Made by a program: the position numbers and the translations under genes. Shown one piece after another: positions 37,404-46,670 of a stretch of 64,000 nt of DNA. The stretch is from CAWBOY01 sp963790585 (GTDB taxonomy: Bacteria > Planctomycetota > Planctomycetia > Gemmatales > Gemmataceae). The notes under the pieces were generated by a model that was given only the letters and a program-made list of their open reading frames with translations, did not search any database and was not told the DNA's origin. The DNA lies in contig CAWBOY010000001.1 in NCBI GenBank assembly GCA_963790585.1, positions 868,001 through 932,000 on the forward strand. Reading direction: 5' to 3'. Position 1 is the stretch's first letter. Every line of letters starts with the position of its first letter.

Positions 37404-38309
37404 ATGAGCACTACAACCAAATCGCCAATTGCCGTGGCGCAGCGGGCTTTGACCGTCGCTCGCAAGACATTGCGCGCCTTTGCCAACCGCTTCAGCCCCA
37501 AACGCTACACACAACACCAACTCTTCGCCTGCTTGACTCTCAAGGTCTTTTTCAAGACAGACTACCGTGGCATCGTCCAGCTCTTACGCGACCTCTCGGA
37601 CCTCCGTCAGGTTCTTCGCTTGACGCACATTCCGCATTTCACCACACTCCAAAAGGCCAGCGTACGCCTGCTCCGACGACCCCGCGCCCGCCGGCTTCTC
37701 CACGCCACCGTGCGGCGGTTTCTCGGCCGTCGCCGACGGGTGCGACGAGCTGCCTTTGACTCGACCGGCATGGACTGCGGCCACGCCAGCCGCTACTTCA
37801 TCCGGCGACGCGGCAAGGGGGCAGCAACGAAGCAAACCGTACGCTACACGCGGTTTCTCAAGCTGGAACTCAGTGTCGATACCGACACGCATGCGATCCT
37901 CGGCGTCGCTACCAGTCGGGGGCCTCACCCAGACGTCGATCGCTTCGTCGGCCTGATGGATGAGACCTTGGCCACCGTTCGGCCGGAGCGAATCGTGGCG
38001 GACGCCGGCTATGATTCGGAGCCGAACCACTGTTACGCTCGAGAGCAGCACGGCGTGAAATCCTTTATGCCTGCCAGCCACGGTCGCCCGAGTCGAACTC
38101 CGCCGACGGGCCGATACCGGCGGCAGATGCGTCAGCGTTTGGACAAGAAACATGGAGGCTATGGACAACGTTGGCAGGCTGAGACTGTGAACTCGATGAT
38201 CAAGCGACGTTTAGCGACGTCGGTAGCGGGCCTGGGTTTTCCTAGTGAATCTCGAGATGGGTGGTTGCTTGCTTTGACCCTAAACCTCATGCTGGATCGG
38301 TCAGGATGA
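37404..38309 (+). CDS. IS5-like DDE transposase
   Basis: The 301-residue transposase has the IS4/IS5 DDE core: 'AAFDSTGMDCGH' (first Asp), 'VADAGYDSEPN' (second Asp) and a C-terminal 'RWQAETVNSMIKRRL' helix with the Glu in a Y/W-x-R-like setting. N-terminal 'KRYTQHQLFACLTLKVFFKTDYRG' is typical of the family. It lies within matching terminal repeats, and the frame is complete. Confidence 0.85.
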   Translation: MSTTTKSPIAVAQRALTVARKTLRAFANRFSPKRYTQHQLFACLTLKVFFKTDYRGIVQLLRDLSDLRQVLRLTHIPHFTTLQKASVRLLRRPRARRLLHATVRRFLGRRRRVRRAAFDSTGMDCGHASRYFIRRRGKGAATKQTVRYTRFLKLELSVDTDTHAILGVATSRGPHPDVDRFVGLMDETLATVRPERIVADAGYDSEPNHCYAREQHGVKSFMPASHGRPSRTPPTGRYRRQMRQRLDKKHGGYGQRWQAETVNSMIKRRLATSVAGLGFPSESRDGWLLALTLNLMLDRSG

Positions 38310-38374
38310 GGGTTTTCTACGGAGCATACCCGACCCCTTTATCGATCGGATAGGCTCTAATGGATGGCGCTGGT

Positions 38375-40125
38375 TCATTGTCGAGTATCAAACAGCGCCA
38401 CATCCGGCCAAATCTCTTGAATTCGTTTCGCCAGATGTGTCCGTACTTCGTTGGCCGTGCGCATCTTCAATACCTTCTGAGCGATCTCCTGGGCCACCGG
38501 CAACGTCACATGCCGTAGCAATTCGCGCACGGAAGGCACGAGACCGGGGCTCATACTGAAGCTGCGCAAACCCATGCCGAACAGGGCGAGCACGCAACGC
38601 GGCCGACCGGCCATCTCGCCGCAGACGGTGACCGGTTTGCAGCGATCGTCGGCCGCCTTGATGATGCGATTCAGCACGCGCAGCAATGCCGGAGCGAACG
38701 GCTCGCACAAGTTTGCCACGCGCGGATTGTCGCGGTCGGCGGCCATCAGATATTGAATGAGATCGTTGGTGCCGATGCTGATGAAGTCCACTTCGTCGAA
38801 CAGTTCCTCAATGCAGATCGCCGCCGCCGGGACTTCGATCATGATGCCGACCGGCATCTTCTCGGCGTGAGGAACACCGGACCGTTGCAGCATCACGCGC
38901 GTCTTGAGCAGGATCTTTTTCAAGTGTTGCACTTCTTCCAACGTGCTTATCATCGGGAAAAGCAGGCTCACTTGGCCCTCGACGGCCGCACGCAAGATCG
39001 CTCGCAATTGCGTCTGAAAAAACTCGGGATACGCCGAGCTGATGCGACTGCTACGAAAGCCCATGAACGGATTGGCCTCGCGCTGCGTGTTGAAATAGGC
39101 GACCTGCTTATCGCCGCCCAGGTCGAGTGTGCGAATCGTCACTTTTTGATTGGGCGATGAGGCGATGACGTCGCGATAGGCCTTGTACTGTTCTTCTTCG
39201 TTAGGCACGGTCGGATGCGCGAGGAACAGATATTCGGTGCGATAAAGCCCGACGCCGGACGCTCCGCCGCAGCCGGCCATGGTCGCGTCGGCAGCGCCGC
39301 TGACATTGGCCAACAGTTCCACTTCGACGCCGTCAGCGGAGCGGACATCCTTATCTCGGACCTCAGACAATCGACCACGCAGATCGACATACTCACGCTG
39401 CAGCTTGCGATAAGCCGACTCTATCTCCGGGCTGGGATCGACGAAGACCTGCCCCTCGCGGCCGTCCATCGCGATCAATTGGCCGGTGCTGATCTCCTGC
39501 ATCAAATTTTGCAGGCCCGAAATCGCGGGTATACCCATCGCCCGAGCCAGGATGGCCGCATGGCCGGTGGGTCCGCCGGTCTCGGTCAGGATGCCGGCGA
39601 TCAGTGAGCGATCGAACGTCAGCGCCTGCGAAGGCAAGATCTCTGGCGTAACGAGGATCACGGCCTCGGTCAGCGTTTCGAACGGCTTCGCCTGTTGCAC
39701 CGCCAATTGTGTCAGAATGCGCGAGACGACGTCGCGCAAGTCGGTCATCCGCTCGCGGAGATAGGTGTCGGAAATTTGACTGTAAAGCGTGGCATATTCG
39801 TCGAGCGTCTGGCGCAGGGCCGTCGCGGCGTCAACTTGTCGGGCGCGTATGGCCGAATGCACGGTACTGGTCAGGGCTGGATCGCGGAGAATCTGCCGAT
39901 GCGCGCAAAGATAGCGGCCTGATCATCGCCGACTTCTTTCGCCACACGCTGAATGAATAGGTCGAGCTCTTTGCCGGCCGCGGCACAGGCCTGGTCGAAA
40001 CGTGCCAATTCCCCCGAGAGCGCGGCGACATCGATCGGTGTCGGTTTGTGGCGAACCAACAGATTTTCGACGCAATAGGCGCGCGCCACCGCGACGCCCG
40101 GCGAAATCGGAACTCCTTTATTCAT
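38375..40125 (-). CDS. ptsI: PTS enzyme I (phosphoenolpyruvate-protein phosphotransferase), one frameshift
   Basis: Enzyme I takes phosphate from phosphoenolpyruvate and passes it to HPr. The active-site His lies in 'TGGPTGHAAILARAMGIPA'; the PEP-binding barrel shows 'GVGLYRTEYLFL', 'RTLDLGGDKQ', 'FISIGTNDLIQYLMAADRDN' and 'VTVCGEMAG'. The N-terminal 85 codons ('GVPISPGVAVARAYCVE') are in another frame; one added base near 39,905 joins the two and gives 583 residues, normal for the family. No HPr or EII gene is nearby, so it may serve a regulatory PTS or one encoded elsewhere. Start ATG 40125. Confidence 0.87.
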
Positions 40126-40161
40126 AAACAACCGCTGGCTCCCCTCCGCAAAAGTCCGTGC

Positions 40162-40675
40162 TCACGGCAACTCAATCGCAAACGTCTCATTGAACCGATT
40201 CGTCCAATTCGCCAACCCAACAGCAGCCGCGAGAACAATGATCTGCGACGGCGACAGGCTCTTGCCCAATTCCGCTACGACCGCAGGCTCCGCTTTGCCC
40301 TTCGCGGTCCATTGATCCGCAAAGCGAATGGCAGCTTTTTCAAGTGGTGTAAACTCCGAGCTAGTCTCATAGCTCTCGAGCGCCGCGATTTGCGCCGGCG
40401 TGACGCCCGCCCCCTTCGCTCCCATCTTGTGATAATGCTGGCAATACCCGCAATGATTGACCATCGACGCCTTTAAATAGGCCAGCTCACGCAGCTTGGG
40501 ATCAAGGTCCTTCTGAATAGCCCCATTGAATTCGAGCGTCGCTTTCAGAACCGGCGCTGTGGCCCATCGTGCGGAAGATGTTCGGGACCATCTTGAAGAC
40601 GCCCTGGATGGTCTTGAACAATCCCTGCGTCTCAGGCGACGCTTGGCTGTCGGTCAAAGCGGGGAGATGTTGCAT
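40162..40675 (-). CDS. Carboxymuconolactone decarboxylase/AhpD-like protein, one frameshift
   Basis: The C-terminal frame has the AhpD-type redox motif 'NHCGYCQHYH' (C-x-x-C with nearby His) and 'FADQWTAKGKAEP', typical of peroxidase-related members of the CMD family. The upstream frame from ATG 40675 reads 'LPALTDSQASPETQGLFKTI', the usual start of this family. A one-base change near 40,555 joins them into about 170 residues. Likely a thiol-dependent alkylhydroperoxidase-like enzyme. The 40,676-41,055 stretch upstream has no gene, only the palindrome described next. Confidence 0.75.
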
Positions 40676-40945
40676 GGAACGCTCCTAGAAAAGAGAATCT
40701 CCTGTCTTTGGTCTATTCTAGTGGCGCGATGAAAAACAGTCTCATGGCAGCGGCGGGTCGCAAATTCGTTTCATTCGACCCCCACATAACCTATGCGAAC
40801 GAATTCACCTCGGCTCATCTGACCGTTGCGCTTTTCCTAGGGTACAATACGGTCAATTAGGACGGGAAGAATCGCTTTCTTATGCTACGTTTCGTGAAAA
40901 TTGTCTGAAATGAGATGCGCCCCATTTGGTTCGTTAAATCGCCAA

Positions 40946-41029
40946 CCGTGGCCGGGGTCGGTACTCCGACCTCGGTGTGGCGGCAGCGGCTCCAGAGAAC
41001 CGAGGTCGGGGTACCGACCCCGGCCACGG
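40946..41029. repeat. Palindrome with 31-bp arms ahead of the metallopeptidase gene
   Basis: Arms 40946-40976 and 40999-41029 pair with one mismatch (outer ends ccgtggccgg / ccggccacgg). Unlike most palindromes here it lies between divergent genes, 26 bp upstream of a start codon, so it would be in a 5' leader or promoter region. Confidence 0.8.
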
Positions 41030-41055
41030 CCGGTAAACTAAAGGACGAAAACTCC

Positions 41056-41775
41056 ATGCGTTATACTTCAATACTTTTCCTACTCGCCGTTCTCATCAAC
41101 TCGCCGTCGGCCGCCGTCTTTGCCGACGATCCCAAGCCGATTACGCGCGAAGTTCGTGACGTCGAAGGTTGGAGCGTGCGCGTCGACGATCGGCTGTTGC
41201 GCGGCGATCAGGCGGAGCTTGGCGTGAAGGCGTTGCGGGTTTTGGCGCACAAGCTGGATGAGATCAAATTGATTATGCCCAAAGACCGTTTGGCCAAATT
41301 GCAAGGCGTGACAATTGTTTTGGATCTGAATTACGCTCCGTTCAAAAAGATGCAATATCACCCGTCGGCGCAATGGCTCAAAGACAATGGGCACGATCCG
41401 AAATTGGCGAAATGCGTGCATTTGCCGCAGGCGAAGGAGTTGACGTCGCGCTTCCTGGTGAACCAACAACCAATGGCGATTCTGCATGAGCTGGCTCATG
41501 CCTATCACGACCAGGTTCTTGGTTTCGACGCGCCAAAAATAAAGGCGGCTTGGGCGCGGTTCAAGGAAAGTGGTAAGTATAAGAAAGTATTGCATATCTC
41601 CGGCAAAGAAGTCGAGCATTATGCGCTCACCAATCAAATGGAGTTTTTCGCCGAGATGACGGAATGCTTTTTCGGGACAAATGATTACTATCCGTTTGTT
41701 CGCGGCGAGCTGAAGAAGGAATTGCCTGAAGTGGATAAGCTTCTCGAGGAGATTTGGGTTAAGGAGAAACCGTAG
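41056..41775 (+). CDS. Exported zinc metallopeptidase-like protein
   Basis: ATG 41056 has aagga about ten bases upstream and starts a signal peptide ('ILFLLAVLINSPSAAVFA'). The 239-residue protein contains HExxH in 'AILHELAHAYHDQ' (about residue 143) and a downstream 'QMEFFAEMTECFFG' that could supply the third zinc ligand, as in gluzincins. Length and layout resemble small planctomycete metallopeptidase-like proteins of unknown substrate. The frame is intact. Confidence 0.72.
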   Translation: MRYTSILFLLAVLINSPSAAVFADDPKPITREVRDVEGWSVRVDDRLLRGDQAELGVKALRVLAHKLDEIKLIMPKDRLAKLQGVTIVLDLNYAPFKKMQYHPSAQWLKDNGHDPKLAKCVHLPQAKELTSRFLVNQQPMAILHELAHAYHDQVLGFDAPKIKAAWARFKESGKYKKVLHISGKEVEHYALTNQMEFFAEMTECFFGTNDYYPFVRGELKKELPEVDKLLEEIWVKEKP

Positions 41776-41819
41776 CGTCCATCTGTTCCTAAAGCGTTGG
41801 CGACCGGACGCATTCTGTC

Positions 41820-41902
41820 TTCAAGAGCCGGGAGCGTGAGCGACCGGAGAAAATTCGAACGAGCGTGACTCACTCCGGTCGCTGACGCTCCCGGCTCTTG
41901 AA
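41820..41902. repeat. Palindrome with 29-bp arms between convergent genes
   Basis: Arms 41820-41848 and 41874-41902 begin ttcaagagccgggagcgt and pair with one mismatch. It lies between the stops of the metallopeptidase (41775) and ROK kinase (41946) genes and could end both transcripts. Confidence 0.8.
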
Positions 41903-41945
41903 AATACCAGTTATTCTTTTAATGAGCAGGGCAGTCCAGTCCCAT

Positions 41946-42848
41946 TTACGCTCCAAGCTTCTTCCGCGCCAGCGCCAGCGCCCCATGAACGACGACTTCC
42001 TCGCCGAGCGCCGCGGGCACGATGTCGGTCAGGCCGGCGAATGGGGCGAACAGGCGTTCCGACACCAGGCGACGTAACGGCTCGAATAAAATCTCTTCGC
42101 CCATCAGGGACACGCCGCCGCCGATGACTATGCTTTGCGGACATAGTAGCGTGATAACATGGCAGATCGCCTCGGCGAGAGCTTGCCAGCTTCGCTGCAA
42201 AATGGCTAAGGCATCGGGGTCGCCCTTGGAGGCGAGCAGGGCGATCTCTTCGGCGCGATGGGCGGCCGGCAGCTTCGGATGCGTCTGACGGGCGATCGCC
42301 CAGCCGGAGGTTTGTTCTTCGAGTATGGCGGGAGGTCCGCCGTCGATGCCGATGCGCAGATGGCCAATTTCGGCTGCGCCTCGGCCGACGCCGCGGTAGA
42401 TTTCGCCTTGGACGATCAACCCGCCGCCGATGCCGGAGCCGATCGTGATGTAAAAGATCGGCGACAGCCCTTTGCCAGCGCCGAAAAGAGCTTCTGCTAA
42501 TCCCGCGACATCCGCGTCATTACCCAACACGGCTGGCAAACCGACGACGTCGCTGATCCAGTCGGCGAGCGGAAAATTATCCCAGCCGGCGATCTGATGC
42601 GACTTGATGACCGAGCGCGTCCGATCGTCGACCGGGCCACCGAAGCCGATGCCGACGCCGCGCAGTGCGGAGCGATCGATGCGACTCTTGGTAAGGAGTT
42701 CCGGGACCGCCTGGGTAATTTGCTTGCGGATCCCATCGGACCCCAGGGCCGGATCGACGGTGCCGCGCCAAAGGCCGGCCAGGGCGCCGTCGCCCTTGCC
42801 CAGCCCAAGTTGCAATTTCGTACCGCCGATCTCGATGCCGAGGAACAT
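41946..42848 (-). CDS. ROK-family sugar kinase lacking the zinc cysteines
   Basis: The 300-residue protein has the ROK fold: phosphate loop 'GIEIGGTKLQLGL', 'GIGFGGPVDD', the catalytic Asp in 'LGNDADVAGLAEA', 'GSGIGGGLI', and 'EIGHLRI'. ROK kinases normally follow this His with a CxCGxxGC zinc cluster; here the segment is 'IDGGPPAILEEQTSG' with no cysteines, so the zinc site is absent. Glucose or another hexose is the likely substrate, but the change warns against calling it a standard glucokinase. Same strand as the SIS isomerase and MFS permease upstream. Confidence 0.8.
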   Translation of the reverse strand: MFLGIEIGGTKLQLGLGKGDGALAGLWRGTVDPALGSDGIRKQITQAVPELLTKSRIDRSALRGVGIGFGGPVDDRTRSVIKSHQIAGWDNFPLADWISDVVGLPAVLGNDADVAGLAEALFGAGKGLSPIFYITIGSGIGGGLIVQGEIYRGVGRGAAEIGHLRIGIDGGPPAILEEQTSGWAIARQTHPKLPAAHRAEEIALLASKGDPDALAILQRSWQALAEAICHVITLLCPQSIVIGGGVSLMGEEILFEPLRRLVSERLFAPFAGLTDIVPAALGEEVVVHGALALARKKLGA

Positions 42849-42864
42849 GGGTCAGCCTCTTAGA

Positions 42865-42973
42865 AAGTCTCCCCTCTCTCTCTCTGGGAGAGGGGTCGGG
42901 GGTGAGGGAATAACGTCATTTTAGGCTTGGCCCCTCACCCCCAACCCCTCTCCCAGAGGGAGAGGGGAGACTT
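42865..42973. repeat. CT/GA-rich palindrome between the ROK and SIS genes
   Basis: The left arm begins aagtctcccctctctct and the right arm ends gagaggggagactt; both contain ctctcccag-type blocks and gtgaggg/cctcac pairs, about 42 bp per arm with a few mismatches. It starts 14 bp behind the SIS gene stop and 16 bp ahead of the ROK start. Confidence 0.75.
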
Positions 42974-42986
42974 GTCCGACAGTCTC

Positions 42987-43592
42987 TCAGGCCTGCGCCG
43001 GCATCCCCGCGAGACGGCGATGCAGATCGTCGACGACCCAGTGAAACGCCGCGAGGTGAACGGTTTCGACGATGCCCATGTCGTCCAGCGCGACATGGAG
43101 ACATTGATGCGCGAGGCCACGCAGCTTGCCGCCGGTGAAGCCGGTGCAGCCGAACGTCTTGACGTTATGCTTCTTGGCCCACTCGACAGCTTTGAGGATG
43201 TTCGGACTGTTTCCCGATCCGCTGATGGCGATCAGCAGGTCGCCGGGCCGAGCGAGATTCTTGAGCTGCTCCACGAAAATGCGGTCGAACCCCTCATCGT
43301 TGCCCCAGGCCAGGATATAAGGCGTGTTATCCGAGAGACTGAGAATGCGGATACGCTTCTTGGTGTCATCGTCAAAGTCCTGGCGGCGCAGGCTGCCTTT
43401 GCCGACATCCTCGCAGAAGTGCGAAGCGTTCGAGCCGCTGCCGCCGTTGCCAATAATGAAAATCGTGCCGTCCTCGCGATAGCACGAATAAACGGCATCG
43501 GACAATGCCTTCACTTCGGCGGCATCGAGCCGCGACAACTCGTGGCCGATCTTTTCCAGGAAGGGACGGACGTTCAGTGTGGTCCCGAGCAT
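42987..43592 (-). CDS. SIS-domain phosphoheptose isomerase-like protein
   Basis: The 201-residue protein is close to GmhA-type sedoheptulose 7-phosphate isomerases: 'IFIIGNGGSGSNASHFCEDVGKG' region (quoted in part: 'IIGNGGSGSNASHF'), 'LLIAISGSGNSPNILKAVEWA' and 'HQCLHVALDD'. Such enzymes make heptose precursors for surface glycans. ATG 43592 gives the family length; the open frame reaches 43943 without homology. Together with the ROK kinase it may act on sugar phosphates. Confidence 0.82.
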   Translation of the reverse strand: MLGTTLNVRPFLEKIGHELSRLDAAEVKALSDAVYSCYREDGTIFIIGNGGSGSNASHFCEDVGKGSLRRQDFDDDTKKRIRILSLSDNTPYILAWGNDEGFDRIFVEQLKNLARPGDLLIAISGSGNSPNILKAVEWAKKHNVKTFGCTGFTGGKLRGLAHQCLHVALDDMGIVETVHLAAFHWVVDDLHRRLAGMPAQA

Positions 43593-43669
43593 GTTCGATA
43601 CTCCAAAGTACGAGAAACTGTCGCGTAATCTAGCAAGACCGGACCGCGAGAGCCAGACGGACCGTCCCG

Positions 43670-44863
43670 TCACATGGCCGGCTCGGGTCGAGGCACCGGT
43701 TCTTCCTCCCGGAAACCGACCAAAAACAACAGAAACATCGCCGACATGATCGCCGCCGCTATGCCGAACGCTTGCGGCAATTGGCCGTTGTGGACCCAGC
43801 GAACGAGACCGATAAGGAGATGCCCCAGGAGTTGGCCCGCGCCGTTTACGAAAGTCAGTAAGCTTTGTACGCTCGCCCGCAAATCGCCGGTGGCCTTGCG
43901 ATTGACGAAGACTTGCCCGGTCACAAGAAATCCAGATACGCAAATGCCATTCAACAGCAGCGACGACACGGCCATCCAGAGCGGCTCACCGATCGTCAAC
44001 AGGACGAGCGCGACCATCCAACTTCCCAGGCCGAGCAACATCGTCCCGCGTATGCCGAGTCGAAAAAGGAGCGCTGGGAGCACCGCAAGCGAGGCGACCT
44101 CCATCACCTGGCCGAGCGTCATCGTCGGGCTTATCCATTGAACCGGCATTCCGAGATAGTGCAGCAGCAAGGGCGTCGCTTGCGTCGAAAAGGGCCAGGT
44201 AATACACAGCCCCGCGGTGCAGGCGCAATAGACGAAGAACGATCGACTGCCGACGAGCCGCAACGCCGCGAGCGGTGCGTCCTTTTGCGGAGCGTCGGGC
44301 CGCGGCGGCGTGTGCGGCAACGACCAGGCGTAAAAACCGAGCGTGAACGCAAAGAGTGAACCGACTCGAAAGAGATCGGTGCTGCCATTGCGCGAGATGG
44401 TCGGTTTGGGCCAACCGAGCAGAGTGGCAATCAACAGAATCCAACAGGGTACCATCCAGCCGATTGTGCCCCACAAGCGAATGGCCCCGAACTCACGCTC
44501 CGGATCTTTGAGATGGGCAAAACAGAGCGAAGTTCCCAAAAGCATGACCGGATTTGCCAGCATCCAAAAGAGCAGCGTCGCCGCGAAGACGATCCAGACA
44601 TTGTCGAGCCAGGGTAAGATCCAGCAAATAACACCACAAACCAGAGAGCAAAAAGCGATAATTCGCTCCGCCGATACCCAGCGATCGGCGGCTTGACCCG
44701 CCAACAACGTGACCAGCACCGACGCCAACGCCTGGGTCGCGCAGCAAATGCTCACCTGGACCGGCGTAAATCGCAGGTTTTGCAGGTGGATGCTGTAGAG
44801 CTGGAGAAAGGCGCCCGGAAATGTGTATTGCAGGAACATCAACAGAGACAAACGAAAATGCAC
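43670..44863 (-). CDS. MFS permease, nucleoside/sugar H+ symporter type
   Basis: About 12 hydrophobic helices and the opening 'RLSLLMFLQYTFPGAFLQLY' resemble the nucleoside:H+ symporter/LacY-like branch of the MFS; 'GQAADRWVSAERI' is the cytoplasmic loop 2-3 motif. An ATG at 44929 is in frame, but its first codons come from the repeat element at 44906-45164, so a GTG at 44863 just before the conserved opening is preferred; an internal ATG (44839 area) is also possible. The substrate is unknown. The frame is intact. Confidence 0.72.
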   Translation of the reverse strand: MHFRLSLLMFLQYTFPGAFLQLYSIHLQNLRFTPVQVSICCATQALASVLVTLLAGQAADRWVSAERIIAFCSLVCGVICWILPWLDNVWIVFAATLLFWMLANPVMLLGTSLCFAHLKDPEREFGAIRLWGTIGWMVPCWILLIATLLGWPKPTISRNGSTDLFRVGSLFAFTLGFYAWSLPHTPPRPDAPQKDAPLAALRLVGSRSFFVYCACTAGLCITWPFSTQATPLLLHYLGMPVQWISPTMTLGQVMEVASLAVLPALLFRLGIRGTMLLGLGSWMVALVLLTIGEPLWMAVSSLLLNGICVSGFLVTGQVFVNRKATGDLRASVQSLLTFVNGAGQLLGHLLIGLVRWVHNGQLPQAFGIAAAIMSAMFLLFLVGFREEEPVPRPEPAM

Positions 44864-44905
44864 AGTGCGTCTTTGGGAAAGAGAAAACGGAAACGAACCA
44901 TTACA

Positions 44906-45164
44906 GAGCCTGAAGTCAGCGAAGGGCATTTATGTAGACGCGGCATCTTGCCGCGTGATTAACTTCGCACGAAGTAAATGCATTTATGTAGACGCGGCAT
45001 CTTGCCGCGTGATTAACTTCGCACGAAGTAAATGCATTTATGTAGACGCGGCATCTTGCCGCGTGATTAACTTCGCACGAAGTAGATGCGAAATCACATA
45101 AGCTAAGTAAAACAACGCGGCAAGATGCCGCGTCTACATAAATGCTCGCTGACGCTTTAGGCTC
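44906..45164. repeat. Palindromic repeat tract: three 54-bp tandem units closed by an inverted unit
   Basis: The 54-bp unit starts at 44926, 44980 and 45034 and contains tatgtagacgcggcatctt followed by gccgcg; an inverted copy lies at 45115-45141. Outer ends gagcctgaag (44906) and, inverted, gagcctaaag (45155-45164) make the whole tract a large palindrome. The right end supplies the last codons and TAA stop of the TPR gene; the left end overlaps the apparent start of the MFS gene. Confidence 0.85.
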
Positions 45165-46623
45165 GGTTTTGCTGCCATTGCTCGAGCAGGTCGCCGATGT
45201 CGCGGTAGGAAAAATCGAGGTGGGCCAAATCTTGGCCGCGCTCGACGGCCTGCTTGAGATCCCCCGAACGAGCGGCGAGGTTTGCCATCTGGTAGAGCAG
45301 TTCCTTGCGCGTGTCGGTTTCCTGCGGCGGCAAGAGACGTAAGGCTTCGTCAAAATTCCGTTGCGCCAGGCTCATGTTGTTTGCGCCAGGAAACATTCCC
45401 CGAGGTACTGATAGGCTCGGCACGAAAAGCGTGCGTCTTGCGCACGCTCTGCAATTCCTTGATCGCCTCATCGACCTGCCCCAAGCGAAAAAGGCGGACG
45501 CCGATTTCAAGATGATGGCCGCGCTCCCCGGGATAGCGGTCCGCCTTCTGGCGGAACAGATCAAGCTCGCGCGTGGTGATTTCCCGATTTAGCCGCTCGC
45601 GCACCTGAAGCAGAGACGGGTCGTCCGGCGTGGCGGCGAGCTTCTGGTCCGCGTGTGCAAGATCGTGACGGAACGCCTCGATGTCCAAATCAGCCAGCTC
45701 GCTACAAAGCTCGAAGGCGTTGCTGGTCGGGCCTAATCCTTCGACCAGGACGCGCCGGGCTTCGTCTATTTGCCCTGCTTTGCGATAGACGGCCGCCAAT
45801 TGCAGATGGACGAGATAATTCGTCGGGTCAGCCTTTTGGCGTTCGAGCAGCGGCGCACTCTCGCGAGCGATGCGATTCTCTCGGAGCGTCGTGGGAGTCT
45901 CCGGGGACTTGACGGTGCCATCGACGTGGTGGGTCCCAGAGCCTAGCGCGCTGAAGCGCTGATCGGCGTGATCAATTGCGCCCTGATAGTTGCCGCGGGC
46001 GATCGTGTCGGACACGGCCAAATCCTTCACCTTCTGCCAAGACTCGGTGTCGGCCGGTACAGCCTCATGAACGAGCTGCCAAAGCGCGATCGCCTGGTTG
46101 AAGTTGCCGCGCTGCTCGTAAAGAATGGCCAAGGCTCGATTGAGCTTTGGATCCTTCGGATTCGTTTGCCGTGCCTGCTCCAGAAACCAAACGGCGAGGT
46201 CGATTTGCTCCAACTCCGCCGCGGCCTCGGACATCACCATTTGGGTCGGCACGTCCCACGGAGCGCGCTGCAAGATCTGCTCGCCCTCTTGTAGAGCTAC
46301 CAGATACTTTTTGGCGCCCATGGCGCGGTGCAGGGCAGGCGCGAACGGAGCGTCGTCAGCCAGGCGAGCCAATGGCCGCGCATGTTGTTGCGATATTTGG
46401 CTTTCGCGGTGCGACGTAGGGCTTGCCTGTAAATCAGATTGGTCGGATCGAGCGCGGTGCAGCTCAAAAGAAGTTGAATTCCATAGTCATAGTTGCCGGT
46501 GACGATGACCTGATTGGCGCGCTCGAATTGGCCAGCAGCGGCGCGGCGCTGGTCGGGCGTCGGGGTCGGGACGACGAGCTGCCTACGGTCCGTCAGTTTT
46601 TTTGTCCCAGCCGGCCTAGGCAT
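45157..46623 (-). CDS. Tetratricopeptide-repeat protein, several frameshifts
   Basis: The protein of about 488 residues is built of TPR helices ('LNRALAILYEQRGNFNQAIALWQ', in parts: 'RALAILYEQRGNFNQA', 'LQLAAVYRKAGQIDEAR', 'LEIGVRLFRLGQVDEA'). The start ATG 46623 has ggagg seven bases upstream. Frames change near 46,375 and at least once, probably twice, between 45,365 and 45,440; the total length is a multiple of three. TPR proteins usually scaffold protein complexes; no partner is evident. The stop codon is provided by the repeat tract. Confidence 0.7.
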
Positions 46624-46670
46624 AAGGCTGCCTCCTGCGACATCGCTGTTGAGAAATGCCGAAGGTAGTT

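Larger units (their letters stand above)
35284..38357. mobile_element. IS5-like element interrupted by a group II intron and a small palindrome
   Basis: Outer inverted repeats gagcctatccga (35284-35295) and tcggataggctc (38346-38357) are flanked by the direct repeat TAA on both sides, as in IS5 members with TNA targets. On the right the terminal repeat continues inward through tacccgacccc (38327-38337) and gggttttctacggagca (38310-38326). The matching left parts lie far apart: ggggtcgggta at 37293-37303 and tgctccgtagaaaaccc at 37352-37368. The intron sits between the first and second parts and a 48-bp palindromic piece between the second and third. Without them the element is about 1.05 kb. 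Confidence 0.8.

Noticed and set aside
44926..45087. Three regular 54-bp repeats as a small CRISPR array
   Set aside because: The units are directly adjacent copies with no unique spacers, and there are no cas genes.
44823..45101. Open frame with the repeated peptide 'IYVDAASCRVINFARSK'
   Set aside because: It is only the translation of the 54-bp tandem DNA repeat, with no ribosome site and no other protein character.
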